NCBI GenBank assembly: GCA_022695795.1
Contig: MU404066.1
Coordinates: 372,001-436,000, forward strand
Direction of reading: 5' to 3'
Source: Biscogniauxia marginata
Lineage: Eukaryota; Ascomycota; Sordariomycetes; Xylariales; Xylariaceae
Length of the DNA: 64,000 nucleotides
The notes below the pieces were generated by a model that saw only the letters and a list, made by a program, of their open reading frames with translations, was not told the origin of the DNA and ran no database searches. A program made the position numbers and the translations under genes. Positions 45,338 through 57,228 of the stretch are shown piece by piece; position 1 is the first letter of the stretch, and the number at the start of each line of letters is the position of its first letter.

Positions 45338-48279
45338 ATGCACCGACATCATGTCTTCCCTCTCTCGACTGTTCTTCTTGTCGCAGCCAACTTGCTTATC
45401 CCCGTCGCCATCCTGATCTTTGCGACGGGCTTCTTCCCCTACAAGCCCTTTCTCCCAGGTCTTGCCCAATATGAGCATCTGGAATACGGATCGCCTCCTG
45501 CTGCGCCGTTCGATCGGCTAGTATTCATGGTCGTCGACGCCTTGCGCAGGTGTGTGTTACAGCGTGTTCGTTGTGCTCTTGACTGCCGCTCATGGTGACT
45601 TACAGTGACTTTGTATACCTCGACGGTTCCGGCTTTGAATTCACCCAAGAGTCAGTTGTCCTAGGTTTTCGAACTGCCCAAGCAGGTTGTTTACTAACTA
45701 TTCCACAGACTGATCTCCAATGGCGTCGCCATCCCGTTCACTGCCCACGCGACGTCGCCGACCATTACTATGCCGCGAATCAAAGCCATGACTACCGGCT
45801 CCACTCCATCTTTCCTCGACGCCATCTTGAGCTTCGATGAGGCCGACACATCCTCCACCCTTGCCGCCCAAGATACTTGGCTTGCCCAAATGAAGGCCAA
45901 GGACACTGGAAAGCTCATTATGTATGGTGATGACACGTGGCTGAAGTTATTTCCCGGTACCTTCGACCGAGCCGACGGCACTTCTAGTTTTTTCGTCTCC
46001 GACTTCACCGAGGTCGACAATAATGTGACCCGACACATCGCTGACGAGTTGCGCAATGATGATTGGAACACGATGGTCCTCCATTACCTCGGACTTGACC
46101 ATATAGGCCACAAGGCCGGTCCCCGGAGTCCCAATATGGTCCCGAAGCAGAGGGAGATGGACGGCATAGTTCGTCAGATATATGAGGCTATGGAAACGCA
46201 ACCGCATCTACAGTCGACTCTACTCGTTTTCTGTGGTGATCACGGTATGAATGACGCTGGTAACCATGGCGCGTCGTCTCCGGGTGAAACATCAGCAGCT
46301 CTAGTTTTTGTATCACCAAAGTTGAAGGCTATTTCCAAGGGCATAAATGCCCCAGCAGATTTCGCGGAGGATTTTCAATACTATAGTGTTATTGAACAAT
46401 CTGATCTCGCCCCAACTCTTGCCGCCTTGCTAGGTTTTCCCGTCCCTAGGAATAGTCTTGGTTCTTTCATCTTAGACTTTCTACCTTTTTGGCCAAAGGG
46501 TGTGTTATCTCCCCGTCCTAGAAAAAGTCCCCTGGGCTGATGAAAAACCATAAGTGCACGATCAGTTCCAGATTCTTATGCGTAATGCGAGGCAGATTCA
46601 TGATATTATCACTGCAACCCTGAGCAGCTCGCCTACTAGTGATCAATTAGGTGAAAAGTTTTGCCACGATCCTGCTTCAACTTCCGAGGAATTGGTCTGT
46701 GAATGGCAAAGAGTTAGTAAGGCTGCCCAGGAGGCAATTACAGCACCCGACTCAGATGGAAATTGGGCTGTAGATGTGTCAAAGGTTTGTACCCGTATTC
46801 TAGTATAACCAATGAACTGAGCCGTGCTGACCGGTAATAGTGGCTTGCCAAGGCCCAGACCCTGATGAGCAGCATGGCTAGTAACTACAATATGGATAGG
46901 CTAATTGCTGGCGGAGTAGCAGCAGCAATCGCTTCAGTTGCGGCAATAATCGCAGTAGTAGCGTCGACCGGCTCAGGCAGTGGCAGCTTGGGACCGTTCG
47001 CACTCATTACCACACTATACGGCGTGATGATGTTTGCCAGCAGTTATGTTGAAGAGGAACAACATTTTTGGTACTGGAGCACATCAGCCTGGCTGTTTTA
47101 CCTAGCTCTCAAGGGGCGAGTATTATCAAGTTCCCAACTGAAAGTATACCGGTACTAACTAACCAACAGGACGCCGAAAGCGACGCGCAACTCTCTTCTG
47201 ATGGTTTTCGTTGGGCTTGGCACTATGAGGCTGGTCCGAAGTTGGAACCAAACTGGCCAGAAGTTCGCTGGAGAGCCTGATATCGTCACGATGTTCCTTG
47301 TGCCGAACCCACCACTTCTTTGGGGGCTCGTATTGGCGAGTTATGCTATGGTGTCGTGGCAACTGTTCGATGATCTACAGAGCATACCAACCACTATCGC
47401 AGGCTCTATCGTGGCGGGACTTGTGACGTCTGCGTTGTCTTTCAAGCTCGCCTTCACCAACGAAGACGCGCCCGAGCTAGTCGTCGGGTTCGCTAAAACC
47501 GTCGCTCACATATTTGATGGGCCCTCTCTGGTGACACGAGCTCGCGCCGTTTTCCTGGGCATCGGGCTCACTTCTTTATATCCGGCATATCTCTTGGCGA
47601 CACGACCGACCAGATCTTCTAGGGATCAGGGTAAGTAGTTTTTTACCAAGACAAATGATACTTAGCACCTAGATATCTGCTGACATCTCCTTCCGTAGCC
47701 ACACGGATGCTCCATCACTTATACACACTACTAGCGCTCACCCAGTCCCGAGCGGCGAACGCGCCGCTCTTCTTGCTCTTCGAGGTGATCTACCGATTCC
47801 TGGACGGCCTTGGCCTGGACCCGGTCGAGATCACGACGTCCTCGCTGCTCCTGCAGTTCGCCTCCTTCTTCGCGGCGGGCGGCTCCAACGCCATCTCGGG
47901 CGTCGACCTCTCGAGCGCGTACAACGGCATCAGCGACTTCAACGTGTTCGCCGTCGGCGCGCTGACCTTCCTCAGCAACTGGGCGGCGCCCGTGTGGTGG
48001 ACCTCGGCCTCGAACCTGCTCCTGCTGCGGGGGCGGAGAGTAGAGGGGGGGAGGGACGAGGGACGAGGTTCGTTCGGTCGGCACGTAGCCCTCCTGACGG
48101 CCTTCGTGGCCCTCAGCCTCGGCTCCGTGATGGCGGCGTGCACCGCACTCCGCACTCACCTGTTCATCTGGACCGTGTTCTCGCCCAAGTACCTCTACAG
48201 CATGGTCTGGTGCCTGGGACAGCACCTCGTCGTCAACGTGGGGCTCGGGGGGCTTCTGTACTGGCTGGGTCGCGAGTGA
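45338..48279 (+). CDS. LAS21: GPI ethanolamine phosphate transferase 2 (Las21/Gpi7)
   Basis: Seven exons: 45338-45549, 45606-45650, 45709-46499, 46555-46784, 46841-47115, 47170-47630 and 47699-48279, giving 864 residues. The N-terminus has a membrane anchor (VLLVAANLLIPVAILIFATG). The phosphodiesterase-like lumenal domain follows, with FMVVDALRSDF, FTAHATSPTITMPRIKA, HYLGLDHIGHK and FCGDHGMND, which carry the metal-binding Asp/His residues of the alkaline phosphatase superfamily. Many membrane segments fill the C-terminal half. The enzyme adds phosphoethanolamine to the second mannose of the GPI precursor in the ER. The fifth intron (47116-47169) has a GC donor (GCGAGT) and a perfect CTAACTAAC branch region. 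GT donors nearby break the frame, apart from one weak site that would delete about seven residues. Confidence 0.9.
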
Positions 48280-49175
48280 AAAAATCACTTTGATTCCCAT
48301 TGTTTCTAGATAGATTAGATAGATGTATCCATAGCTGGGTACCTAGTGAAATGATATACAAGATATGTTATTATCATTTACGTGTGACTCCCGCTGTATC
48401 TGGATATAAGTAATGAGATATGTGTCGGGTATTTCAGACCGACGCCTTTGTATCATCGTGATTAGAGGGTCATCCAGTTAGTTGGTTTTTAAATTATTTT
48501 AGGTTATGCCTTCTTTATTACTCGTGAACCCCCCTGGAGCCTTTTGCGAGTTGGGGGCTGGCTATAAGTAGATATATAGGGGTGAGCATATGCTCTTATT
48601 GCTGACATCCACGCAGCGAACGATGAATGCCTCTAACCTATTGGGGTACGAGGCTCGATTCTTGCCTCCCCTTTTCTCTATCACGTGGTTTTCGAGGCCT
48701 GTATCCCTGCGCTGGTAGTAGGATTGTTTGCCTCGAGTGGTCATTAGGAGAATGCCGTCGTGGTAAAGGGGTCGAGTTACGCGATAGCGTAAGTTACTCG
48801 CACACATCCTATGTACGTCGGTATGTCATTGGCTACCTGGTAGCCCTTAACAGCGCTTCTCTTCCATGGCGAAGTTGCACACAGGATCAAATGCGTTTGT
48901 TGGTTGGTCATTGCGGCGCAGCTGATGATACATGATGTTGGGAGCGGTGATTCAAAGGGAGTTGTGTTCCCATGACCACCGGTGAATAGGAAATAAAATA
49001 ACGTGCTGAGGTTCAAGCACACAGAAGCTCGAAACTTTCGCTCTTTCTTATCATACTTAGGAACTTTCTATATGCTCTCAGGATCTACTAACTTCGTATA
49101 CGAACAACACGTTCGCCACTAGACTTAGTTTCACTGTTATTCAACAAGGCAGATATATTACTTTAAAGTTCCGAC
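48280..49175. other. Intergenic region downstream of LAS21
   Basis: About 900 bp with no supported gene. It contains the LAS21 3' UTR (GATAGATTAGATAGAT near 48310) and the promoter of the next plus-strand gene. Confidence 0.5.
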
Positions 49176-50440
49176 ATGAGTATCGAATCATCAACCCAAA
49201 CCGCGAAACTCGAGGGCGCGCTGCCTCAGCTCCGATTCGAACTGGAGCCACCCGACGAGGTCCAGTTGGGAGAGCAGTTTCCCTGGCCCATAATCGTCAG
49301 CGGCAAGCAGTCTGATTTTGAGGGCTACCTACTCACGCTACAATTGCGCGAGGCGGAGAACAATAAGATCACGGCCTTGGGCCTCGAAGACTTTATGACT
49401 CCCCTGATAATTCCAAACACAATTGGGCCGCTGTTGAAGAACCGCTGTGGCGATGGCTTCGTCGACTTTTGGCAACCCACAATGCACGCCAAGGGTAATT
49501 TCAAGCTCTGTGTGTGTGCCGTGCCTGACAAGAGCGAAGTCGGAACGAAGGGTATAGACGTTTTATCGAGCAAGCCATTTGACGTCATTGTCGACACGCC
49601 TGAATTCTCGGCGGAGCAGATACGTGAGCCAGCCTAAGTGTCCTTACCCCTTTCCCTCCCCAAAAGACTGCTTCCGCCTTTGGCCAATCTACTAGGATAG
49701 AGCACTCACCTGGCTTAATATCTAGCTAAGGAGGGGATGAATCTGGCCAAGGAGTTATGGAAGAGTGATAAATTTGCGATCGTGCCATGGCTGCCCGAGC
49801 CCGAGGCTCCATACCTACTCTGTGCGTGCCATCCAGACCCGGAAATCGAGCGCAACGTAGACTTCTACCCGCCACCCGTGGTGCAAGTCAAGAACGTGTT
49901 TAAGAATTCATACCCGGACTTCGTGGTGAAGATCGAGGTCGTCCGGCCGCTCGATACCAAGGTGGACAACAGTGGCTCTGAGAGCGAGTCCCTGTGAAGA
50001 GGGTGTGTGCGAGAGCTCCCCGAAGACCCTCTCAGGCAGCGGCACAGAGGACAGCGCCCCGGACGCGAGACCACTGCACAAATTCGCGGTCTTCAATCTC
50101 GCGCGCCTCGCAAGCAACGTCGCCCTCGGAAGTGGTTATCAACTCCGCGCGTCGCTGTATGCCACGTCTAAGAGCGAGGAACCCATACTACAGGCTGATT
50201 CGTATACCTTCGAGGTGACCGACCGGCACGTCTCGCAGTCGGAACCGCGTAAGCCTTCACTCACCACCCCCTTTATAAACTCAGCTAATTGGTGTTTATC
50301 ATCCATTAATAGGCACCAAACATGAGCGGGGTATCCTTCAGGTGCTTAGTGATGACGCCGGTTTCGATTTCAGGCGTCGTGGGCGGGGCGGAGGCAGTGA
50401 GGGAGCTGTGCGGACTGCACGACGAGGAGAGCGAGAATAA
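49176..50440 (+). CDS. Unknown protein, 350 aa, probably four exons
   Basis: Model: 49176-49623, 49726-49993, 50040-50248 and 50313-50440. The first intron (GTGAGC...TCTAG) and the last (GTAAGC...AATAG, with branch GCTAATT) are ordinary. A frame change near 50000 needs either a very short 46-nt intron (49994-50039; GTGAAG...GGCAG, no good branch site) or a sequencing indel. With this model the total is exactly 351 codons. I do not recognise the family. The protein is beta-rich: QLRFELEPPDEVQLGEQFPW at the start, and HKFAVFNLARLASNVALGSG then YQLRASLY near the end of exon 3. It could adopt an immunoglobulin- or velvet-like beta-sandwich, but no velvet signature was seen. The last exon encodes an Arg/Gly-rich tail. 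No signal peptide or membrane segment. Confidence 0.6.
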
Positions 50441-52281
50441 TGAGAGGAATTATGGAAGCGAGAAAGAGACGGCCATCACGGACAGATGGCATTGCATACA
50501 ATTCCGTATGATTAAGTTGGGAAGCGGAGGGTGGATTACTTAGGTACACTTGAGCCAATGTACCTATCTCGGACACCACTCGATTACCTTCCATGCTTTT
50601 GGTCGCTGAGGTTCCAAACAAATGGTGTGGTAGTACCTACATTGGTATATTTTCTTCATGTTTCAGCCGATGGAAAAATGTTGTTTGCTATTTCCGTTGC
50701 GTAACACTGCATTGTTTAAAAGGTAGGAATGTCGGGGTTATGAGTATACAGCTATACTTACCTAGTCCTAATACATCTAGGTATTCCTTCCTTTTGCGGT
50801 ACGTGTTCTATGTGCTTGTTCTAAGATCGGTCTAGACCGATCTTACGCCAATCTGGTGGAACGTGACTAGTATATAAGTACGATGTTTTTGTTTGCATCA
50901 GACTTGAGGATTCTTTAGCAAGCGTACCTTAAGCATTGCCACCTAGGCACTTTTAAATCTCTACCTACACAACAACATGTTTCCCATCTTAAGGGGGCTA
51001 AACCTGTCCGCGCTGCAGACTAAGTAGAATTGCGTATTTGAAGGCCAGCCTTACGTATGTAATTTGTTAGTTGGATGTTATCCTCAATATTTCTCAAGGT
51101 TTATCTTGAGAAAACTCAATGACAAGTTCGTGTGATTGCAAGTACATGCATAAACCAAGAGTCTCGCCTCGATGCTGTGGGATAGGTGGAGTGAGTCACC
51201 GCCTGATGGGTATTGCTGATCGACGTCTGAGCACCGGTAGTTCAATGCTCGGCTGATCATACGGGTGTCCATAGGTTGAATCTTGGGTACCTGGTGGATA
51301 CTCTCACGAACTTCTCTATCGGAGGTTTATCGAATGACAACAAATTGCCGTCCGCGGTGATCTTGTCGAAGGAGTCCATGCATTCTCAGCTTACGTGTGC
51401 CAAACCGGGTCACTACAGGTACGGTACATGCAGTAGTTTGAATGTTTGGTTGCACGACATCACCAAATAAGATCTTGTCGTCTTGGAATTTTTCAATGAA
51501 ATGGGACGAATTGCCAAATCCCAGTTATTTGTTTATGCAAATCAATAATACGAGACTAAGGCAACTAGCGCAAAAGCGTTAGCGTTTAGGTAGTTCTGCT
51601 GGTCCCGGTGGTCTGTACCGTACCTGTCTTTTTAAGTTCATCAGGTCTTTTCTGATTGCGGTCCTGGGTTCCCTGCAAGAAATTCCGACGGCTTTTAAGA
51701 TAAGGCTAGCTCTAGCGTAAAATGACTTGCGTCCGCTCTGTCAAATTACCATCTAAGACAGACGGCCCCGTGGCCTGGGGGACCCTGTACGATTGTGACC
51801 CGTGTCAAACTCGTCACGGTCCAATTCGACACCCAATTCGACACCAAGATCCACACCTCTTCCCCCAGAATCCTCCCTGTTCACATCAGCATAACAACGA
51901 GGTCACCACCCGAATAATGCCCCCCGAGACTAATCATAATTAATCTGCTGGCGCAAATACATACATGACATATCTTTTTTCATTCATGCCATTATACTCC
52001 TTCAGCAACCTTCGTATCCACGGGTCGTGCTTTTGTCAGCCCACCACCACTTGTTTCTCTTCACCTGCTATCCGCTGCGCGTTTTGACCTGCCAACATGT
52101 CAACCCGTTCGTCTCTGCAAAGTTAGCCCTACGCCGTCCCGAGCTCTCTGTCTCTGTCTTTGTCTTAAGAGGAAGCTATCGCTTCTCTTCCTACCGCGAT
52201 TCCAACCCCGCGATCACAACGCGATCCTGTCTTCGAAGTATCGCATCGCACACCCCCACACGATCTCGTAGATGTAGGAAC
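50441..52281. other. Intergenic region upstream of SMP3
   Basis: About 1.8 kb with no supported gene. There is a short inverted repeat near 50825-50845 (AAGATCGGTCTAGACCGATCTT), a perfect 11+11 palindrome seen directly. Directly repeated CAATTCGACACC occurs near 51821 and 51833. Confidence 0.5.
50824..50845. repeat. Perfect 22-bp palindrome
   Basis: Each arm is AAGATCGGTCT; the centre falls at TCTAGA. It lies about 380 bp after the preceding gene's stop codon and could be a transcription-factor site, a terminator-like hairpin or chance. Confidence 0.6.
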
Positions 52282-54092
52282 ATGTGGCGGCGTGCATATC
52301 TGTTTTTGATTGTGGTGCGCTTATGGTTCGCCCTGTCGTCGAGTTATCTCCATCCCGATGAACATTTCCAGGGGCCCGAGGTTATAGCTGGTATGTATAC
52401 CGCGAGTAGCAGAAATGTCCAAGTCTCCCCCCTTCCTTCTCGGGATTCGACTAATAGAGATCCGCGCACCATTGCAGGCCAGATATTTAGCTATCCCGTC
52501 CGGTTAACATGGGAATTCACGAGCGACCACCCCATCCGAAGCGTCTTTCCGCTGTGGCCTGTCTACGGCCTCCCCATGCTCCTCCTGCGCTGGCTATGGA
52601 TCGGTAACGGGAACGATGGGGAGATACCACCCATCGCTGTCTTCTGGGCCTTGCGCGTGCTCATGTTCGTCGTAAGCTTTGTGTTGGAGGACTGGGCTAT
52701 CTGGGAACTGGTCCAATCGCGCCGGCACCGGCCCGTCGCCGTCATGCTGGTCGCCTCGTCCTATGTTACCTGGTCTTTCCAGACACATACTTTCTCCAAC
52801 TCGATCGAGACGCTCGTGGTTGCGTGGTGTTTAGTTCTCATTGAGCGCATTCTTGGAAGTTCGGCGACTGTAAGTATTTTGCGCTGGAGGCGATTGCTTC
52901 TAAATTGTGTGACTGACAAACATTTTTCACCAGTCATCTTCGTTGTTAGCTTCTATTGTTCTCGGTGTGGTCGCCGTTTTTGGTGTCTTCACCAGAATCA
53001 CATTTCCTGCTTTTCTGCTAATTCCTGGATTACATTTGATACCCCACTTTATGAAGAGGTATAAAAATCCCCATAGCCCGTGTATCGCGGAAGACATCGC
53101 TAACCAGATTCCGCTTTTGAAGACCTTTGTCTCTTATTACCATGGCAGTCGCTGGATTGTTTACTGTTTTAATTGCGATTTCGCTCGACACCTCATTCTA
53201 CACACCGCATTCGATTTTCTGGTCGGACCTCTACCGAAATCCCGTATTAACACCGTGGAATAATCTACGATATAACATGTCGCCTTCGAACCTAGCCCAG
53301 CACGGATTGCATCCCTGGTACCAGCATATGCTGGTAAACCTTCCGTTGCTTATCGGACCAGCCGTTGGTCTACTCTTCGTGCGACCGCACCTATCACTCA
53401 GACTTTACTCGGCCATATCAGGAGTCTTTGTGTTATCCCTGTTCCAGCACCAAGAAGCGCGATTCTTACTCCCGACTATACCTCTTCTTCTCTCGTCTAT
53501 TCAACTTCCTAAAAAACCAAAACATATGAAAATATGGGTTGCTGCGTGGGTTGGCTTCAACGCGGTTCTGGGGCTGCTCATGGGGGTTTATCACCAGGGC
53601 GGCGTCGTTCCGGCTCAAGTATTTTTGAGCACTCAACCCGATGCTACGCAAGCGGTGTGGTGGAAGACATATATGCCTCCTATTTGGCTTCTAAATGGCA
53701 AGAATTCGGTTTTGACGACAAGAGACGTGGCGGGCATGGAGGGAGAAACACTACTACGAGAATTGGAGATGATGGCGACCTGCGATACCCCAGCAGACAG
53801 AAGAAACCGTGAATACCTCAAGGAGTCGAATGGTACTTATCTGATAGCGCCGCTCTCGGCGACATGGCTAGATCCGTATTTAGACAATAAGGGGCTGGAC
53901 GGTCTAAGGTTCCGCGAGGTCTGGAGGTATAGAAAGCACCTAAACTTAGACGATCTGGATTGGGCCGAGGACGGGTTCTGGCCGACCTTGAAGAGAGTCA
54001 TAGGGAGGAGAGGACTTGCAATCTGGAGGGTGACCAAGAGTTGCGGTCGTCCGTCTGGACATGAGAGACGAAGAGAAAAGAAAATATATTAA
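52282..54092 (+). CDS. SMP3: GPI mannosyltransferase 4 (Smp3, GT22 family)
   Basis: Four exons: 52282-52390, 52478-52869, 52934-53058 and 53123-54092, for 531 residues. The N-terminus carries the GT22 lumenal motif HPDEHFQ (residues 24-30) right after the first membrane segment; its acidic residues bind the dolichol-phosphate-mannose donor. Further membrane segments, [37 protein letters not shown] and [11 protein letters not shown], match GPI mannosyltransferases. Smp3 adds the fourth mannose to the GPI precursor in the ER, essential in yeast for later phosphoethanolamine transfer. The first intron is 87 nt with no in-frame stop, so unspliced RNA could read through. The third has CTAAC 11 nt before its AAG acceptor. 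The gene lies 4.0 kb from LAS21. Confidence 0.92.
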
Positions 54093-54878
54093 TGACTTCC
54101 CGGCAACGAGGCTTTATATCTTCTATACGGCCCCGATGGCCCGTGATGACAATTCCCATTTCGGAAATAAAGATCGACCCTGAACCATAACGGATAAGCG
54201 TCATGAGAATCTAGATAACTTGAGCCTTCGCCTGTGCGCGATCGCCGCATGTCTGGATTACTGTAATTCATCCTCTTACATGGGCACCTACCTACCTAGG
54301 ATATATTTTTAGGTAGGAGGTAGGTAGTTCTTAAGGTGTGTTAGTACCTGGTAGGTAGGCGCAATAAAGGAGGATAGCTCGGAACTTCTAGTAATTGGAT
54401 TCGATAAGGTCGTCTTGATAAGATAAGGATTATACCCCGGTCCCAATTGAAAGCTCAGAAAGCTGCATGCAAATCCACATTTCCATTAAGGTTAATCCTG
54501 TCATGTCATGCATAGAGGGGCAAGCGGGGCCTGGTTCCACGTCAAATTGGGGATGTTGCAATGGAACCTCCTGTACTACCTAAGGAAAAATGGATTTCCC
54601 GACTCAAACCATATGACGGATTCTCAATATCAAAGATCAGATTGGTCGAGATACTACTACTATTATTAAATAGTACCTCACGACCAGTCGAATTGGTTAA
54701 TCGAACAGACAAAACGGTGCCATATTGCCGAAAGCTCCTGTCGCACCTTTTCCCGTTACCAGTTTCTCATGTACCTAAATTATTTTACCTCGAAGTCCCG
54801 GGATCAGTCGATCTAGGTTATAGCCTCTCTTTAGCTTTCCCTCCTCTACCACTGGCGCATGCTGCCATCACCACTATC
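54093..54878. other. Region between SMP3 and PET100
   Basis: 786 bp. It holds an AATAAA-like signal (about 54165) and an inverted pair of TACC/GGTA arrays (54285-54327). The frame upstream of the PET100 ATG is open for 106 codons from an ATG at 54561, but that sequence does not look like protein. Confidence 0.5.
54285..54327. repeat. Inverted TACC/GGTA arrays (hairpin-forming)
   Basis: The left arm CACCTACCTACCTA and the right arm TAGGTAGG-AGGTAGGTAG are separated by an AT-rich loop. Seen directly. Confidence 0.75.
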
Positions 54879-55309
54879 ATGGGCGGCTTAAACCTCGAGG
54901 TCTTCAAGGTGAGTGAGCGAGTGAAGCGCCGGGTTACATGTATATATATATATACCTACCCTGATCTTATGAAACTTCCCCACCCAAAATATATATAGAT
55001 AATATATACTGGACTAACGATTTCCTTCTTGATAAATGCTAGTTCGGCATGTACGTCATGTTCCCCATCGGCATCATGTACTACTTCGGCACGAACCTCG
55101 ACGCGCGCTTCACCGTGCCCGACTTCTGGCCCCGCCCCGAGCAGGCCAACAAAGTGCCCCTCGACCGCGACGAGATCCACGCCGAGCTCCAGCGCCTGCG
55201 CGCCCGGCGCATCTACCTCCGCGACCGCAGGCTCGAGAGCGAGGCCGCCGAGGCCCAGAGGTCGCAGCAGCAACAGCAGCAGCAGGAATCGGGGGATGGG
55301 GAGCGGTGA
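54879..55309 (+). CDS. PET100: Cytochrome c oxidase assembly factor Pet100
   Basis: Two exons, 54879-54908 and 55043-55309, encode 98 residues. They join as MGGLNLEVFK then FGMYVMFPIGIMYYFGTNLD, the conserved Pet100 N-terminus with its single membrane segment, followed by a short charged domain (FWPRPEQANKVPLDRDEIHA). A Gln run (QQQQQQQ) sits near the C-terminus, encoded by CAG/CAA codons. Pet100 resides in the mitochondrial inner membrane and helps assemble complex IV. The 133-nt intron has a GTGAGT donor and an AT-rich microsatellite inside. The start ATG fits the family. The second exon is very GC-rich. Confidence 0.88.
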
Positions 55310-55985
55310 TGGATGTAAAAGGGGGCGGGAGTTGGAGTGGGGAATTGGGAATGGGGGTTGTGAGATATAAGGGGGGAGGAGGATAGAAGAAAAAAAAACA
55401 AGAAAGGAGGAGGGTTATGCGTTTGGTATGTGAGAAGACTTATGTGGTGTTGCGGCAGGAAAAACGGGAGGTGAAAAAAGTCACGCTAGAATTTGGGTCT
55501 ATTTCGGAGGGTATGATATGATGAATGAGTGCGAAAGCACGACTACGGTTCGGTGTAAAGTGGCAGATGCGCGTAGGCGCATTGTGTGCAAATGACCGAA
55601 AACATATGTGGCACACAACCCGGCTTCGGTGTTCGGGAGGTTCTATAAAATAAACCCCAAAAGGGGGGGGAGAATCGAGAAATGGCTTCTTTTACCAACC
55701 CCCTGGCTGAAAGGGGCCTCGAAGGGGCACCGAAGTCGGGTCGCCCTCGTCCACCTAGACGAATCGAAACCTGCATATAGGGGTTTAATTGGGAGCTGCA
55801 GAGGGAGAAAAAGCCCTGTACAGTATAGTTGGAACATGATCATGTATAATACCGACAATAACAAAGCTCCCCAGATCCATAATCCACGTCTGTCTATGAG
55901 TCTATGTGTATATGTATAATGTACAAATTGCTTTCGACGACGAACGACGACGACGGGACCAGATCGCAACACACATACACACACA
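55310..55985. other. 3' region between convergent PET100 and TACO1 genes
   Basis: 676 bp with no gene. It has a G-rich and A-rich stretch after PET100 (55310-55400) and an AC run next to the TACO1 stop codon (about 55970-55985). Confidence 0.5.
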
Positions 55986-57228
55986 TTATGAATCGAGGTT
56001 CTCCTCGACGGCGCCCCAGACCTCGTCGGATACGGCGCCCTTCTCGGCATTCGCGTAGATGGCCTGCACGTCAGGATAGTCCCGCAGCGCGGCTAGTAGG
56101 GCCCCCAGGGCCCTCGTCGCTTCCTCGTCGTCGAGCCCGACCTTGTCCGTCGTGGCGACCGCCGACCATATTATGTCCGAGCCCACGATCTCCATGCCGA
56201 GCTCCTCGGCCAGCTTCTGCGCCACCTGGTGGGTCATGTTGGGCTGCGTCCAGAGCACCACGTCCTTACTCCTGCCGGCTCCATCTTCACCTCCACCTCG
56301 TGCCCCCCTCTCCTCTCCTTCCGCATCGTCATCGTCCCGCTCGACGACGTCGTCCGCGCCGGCGGCGAGCGCGCGCATGAGGACGTCGTCGAAGTCAACC
56401 CGGGGGCCGCCCTTGGGCCGGGCCCTGAGGACCGAGCGCCCGCGGCGCTCGAAGAGGAAGGCCGTCGGCGTCACGGCCGCGCCGTGCTTCTTGACGACGT
56501 GGCGCAGGTCCTTGAGCGAGCGCTGCTTGTTGTCCGACTCGATGGCGACGACGAGGGCGACGGGCGACGGGGCCGGCACCATGACCTCGAGGATCGCGCT
56601 CTCGAGCCCGGCACCTGTCGACGACCGCCCCTGGCCCCGCGCGATGGCCACGTCGATGTTGGCTTTCGGCATGCCCGCTGTGGAAACGTGCGAACCATGG
56701 GAGTCTCTCGTTAGACCGGTTCTCTCTCTCTCTCTCTCGATGTGTATCTGTTTTCTTTTTCCTCTACCCTGAATGTTTTCAAGTACCTTTCTTAGCCGCC
56801 GCGATGACCGCGGCGAGCGAGCCATTCAAGTTCGGATCCGGACCGTAGACTGTATCACATATAGGTTAATTCCCCAAATTCCAGGTCATCGCCATCGCAG
56901 GTAGATTGGAAGTTCCCGCCGCCACTCCAGCAAGCACGAGTAAAGTAAAGACGGGCGGTGGCGGGTGACTCGATCGGACAAGAGAGGGAAGGTTTTCCTA
57001 CGTACGCTTCGAGTACAGCGTCAGGTTCTTGGCGAACGTCATCCGCTGGGCCGTCTTCTTCTGGTCGGCGGCGCCCTTCTCGTGGCGGATCTTGGACCAC
57101 CGGTTGTGCCCGCTGCGCAGGACCGCGCCCGAGGCGAACGTCCGCCGGCAGTGCGCGCACAGCCGGAACGGTGCCGCCGCCGCCGTCCGCGACGGAGGGA
57201 CGCGAGTAGTCGGGAGGAGGAAGGACAT
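55986..57228 (-). CDS. Mitochondrial translational activator, YebC/TACO1 family
   Basis: Three exons, 57228-57006, 56849-56787 and 56677-55986, give 325 residues. The first about 40 residues are Arg/Ala/Ser-rich without acids, as in a mitochondrial targeting sequence (MSFLLPTTRVPPSRTAAAAP). Then come the family motifs SGHNRWSKIRHEKGAADQKK, LYGPDPNLNGSLAAVIAAAKK and GMPKANIDVAIARGQG, and the C-terminal domain ends near AIYANAEKGAVSDEVWGAVE. In mitochondria TACO1-type proteins promote translation of COX1 and other messages; bacterial YebC acts at stalled ribosomes. An acidic/Gly loop (RDDDDAEGEERGARGGGEDG, about 200) interrupts the third domain. Introns are 156 and 109 nt. Only about 100 bp separates the start codon from the AT-rich repeat block. 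Confidence 0.9.

Noticed and set aside
49176..50440. Velvet-family regulator
   Set aside because: A beta-rich pattern and a GSGYQLRASLY segment recall velvet domains, but the conserved velvet motifs were not found.
54561..54878. 106-codon in-frame N-terminal extension of PET100
   Set aside because: Pet100 proteins begin at MGG with the membrane segment shortly after. The upstream residues have no family counterpart.
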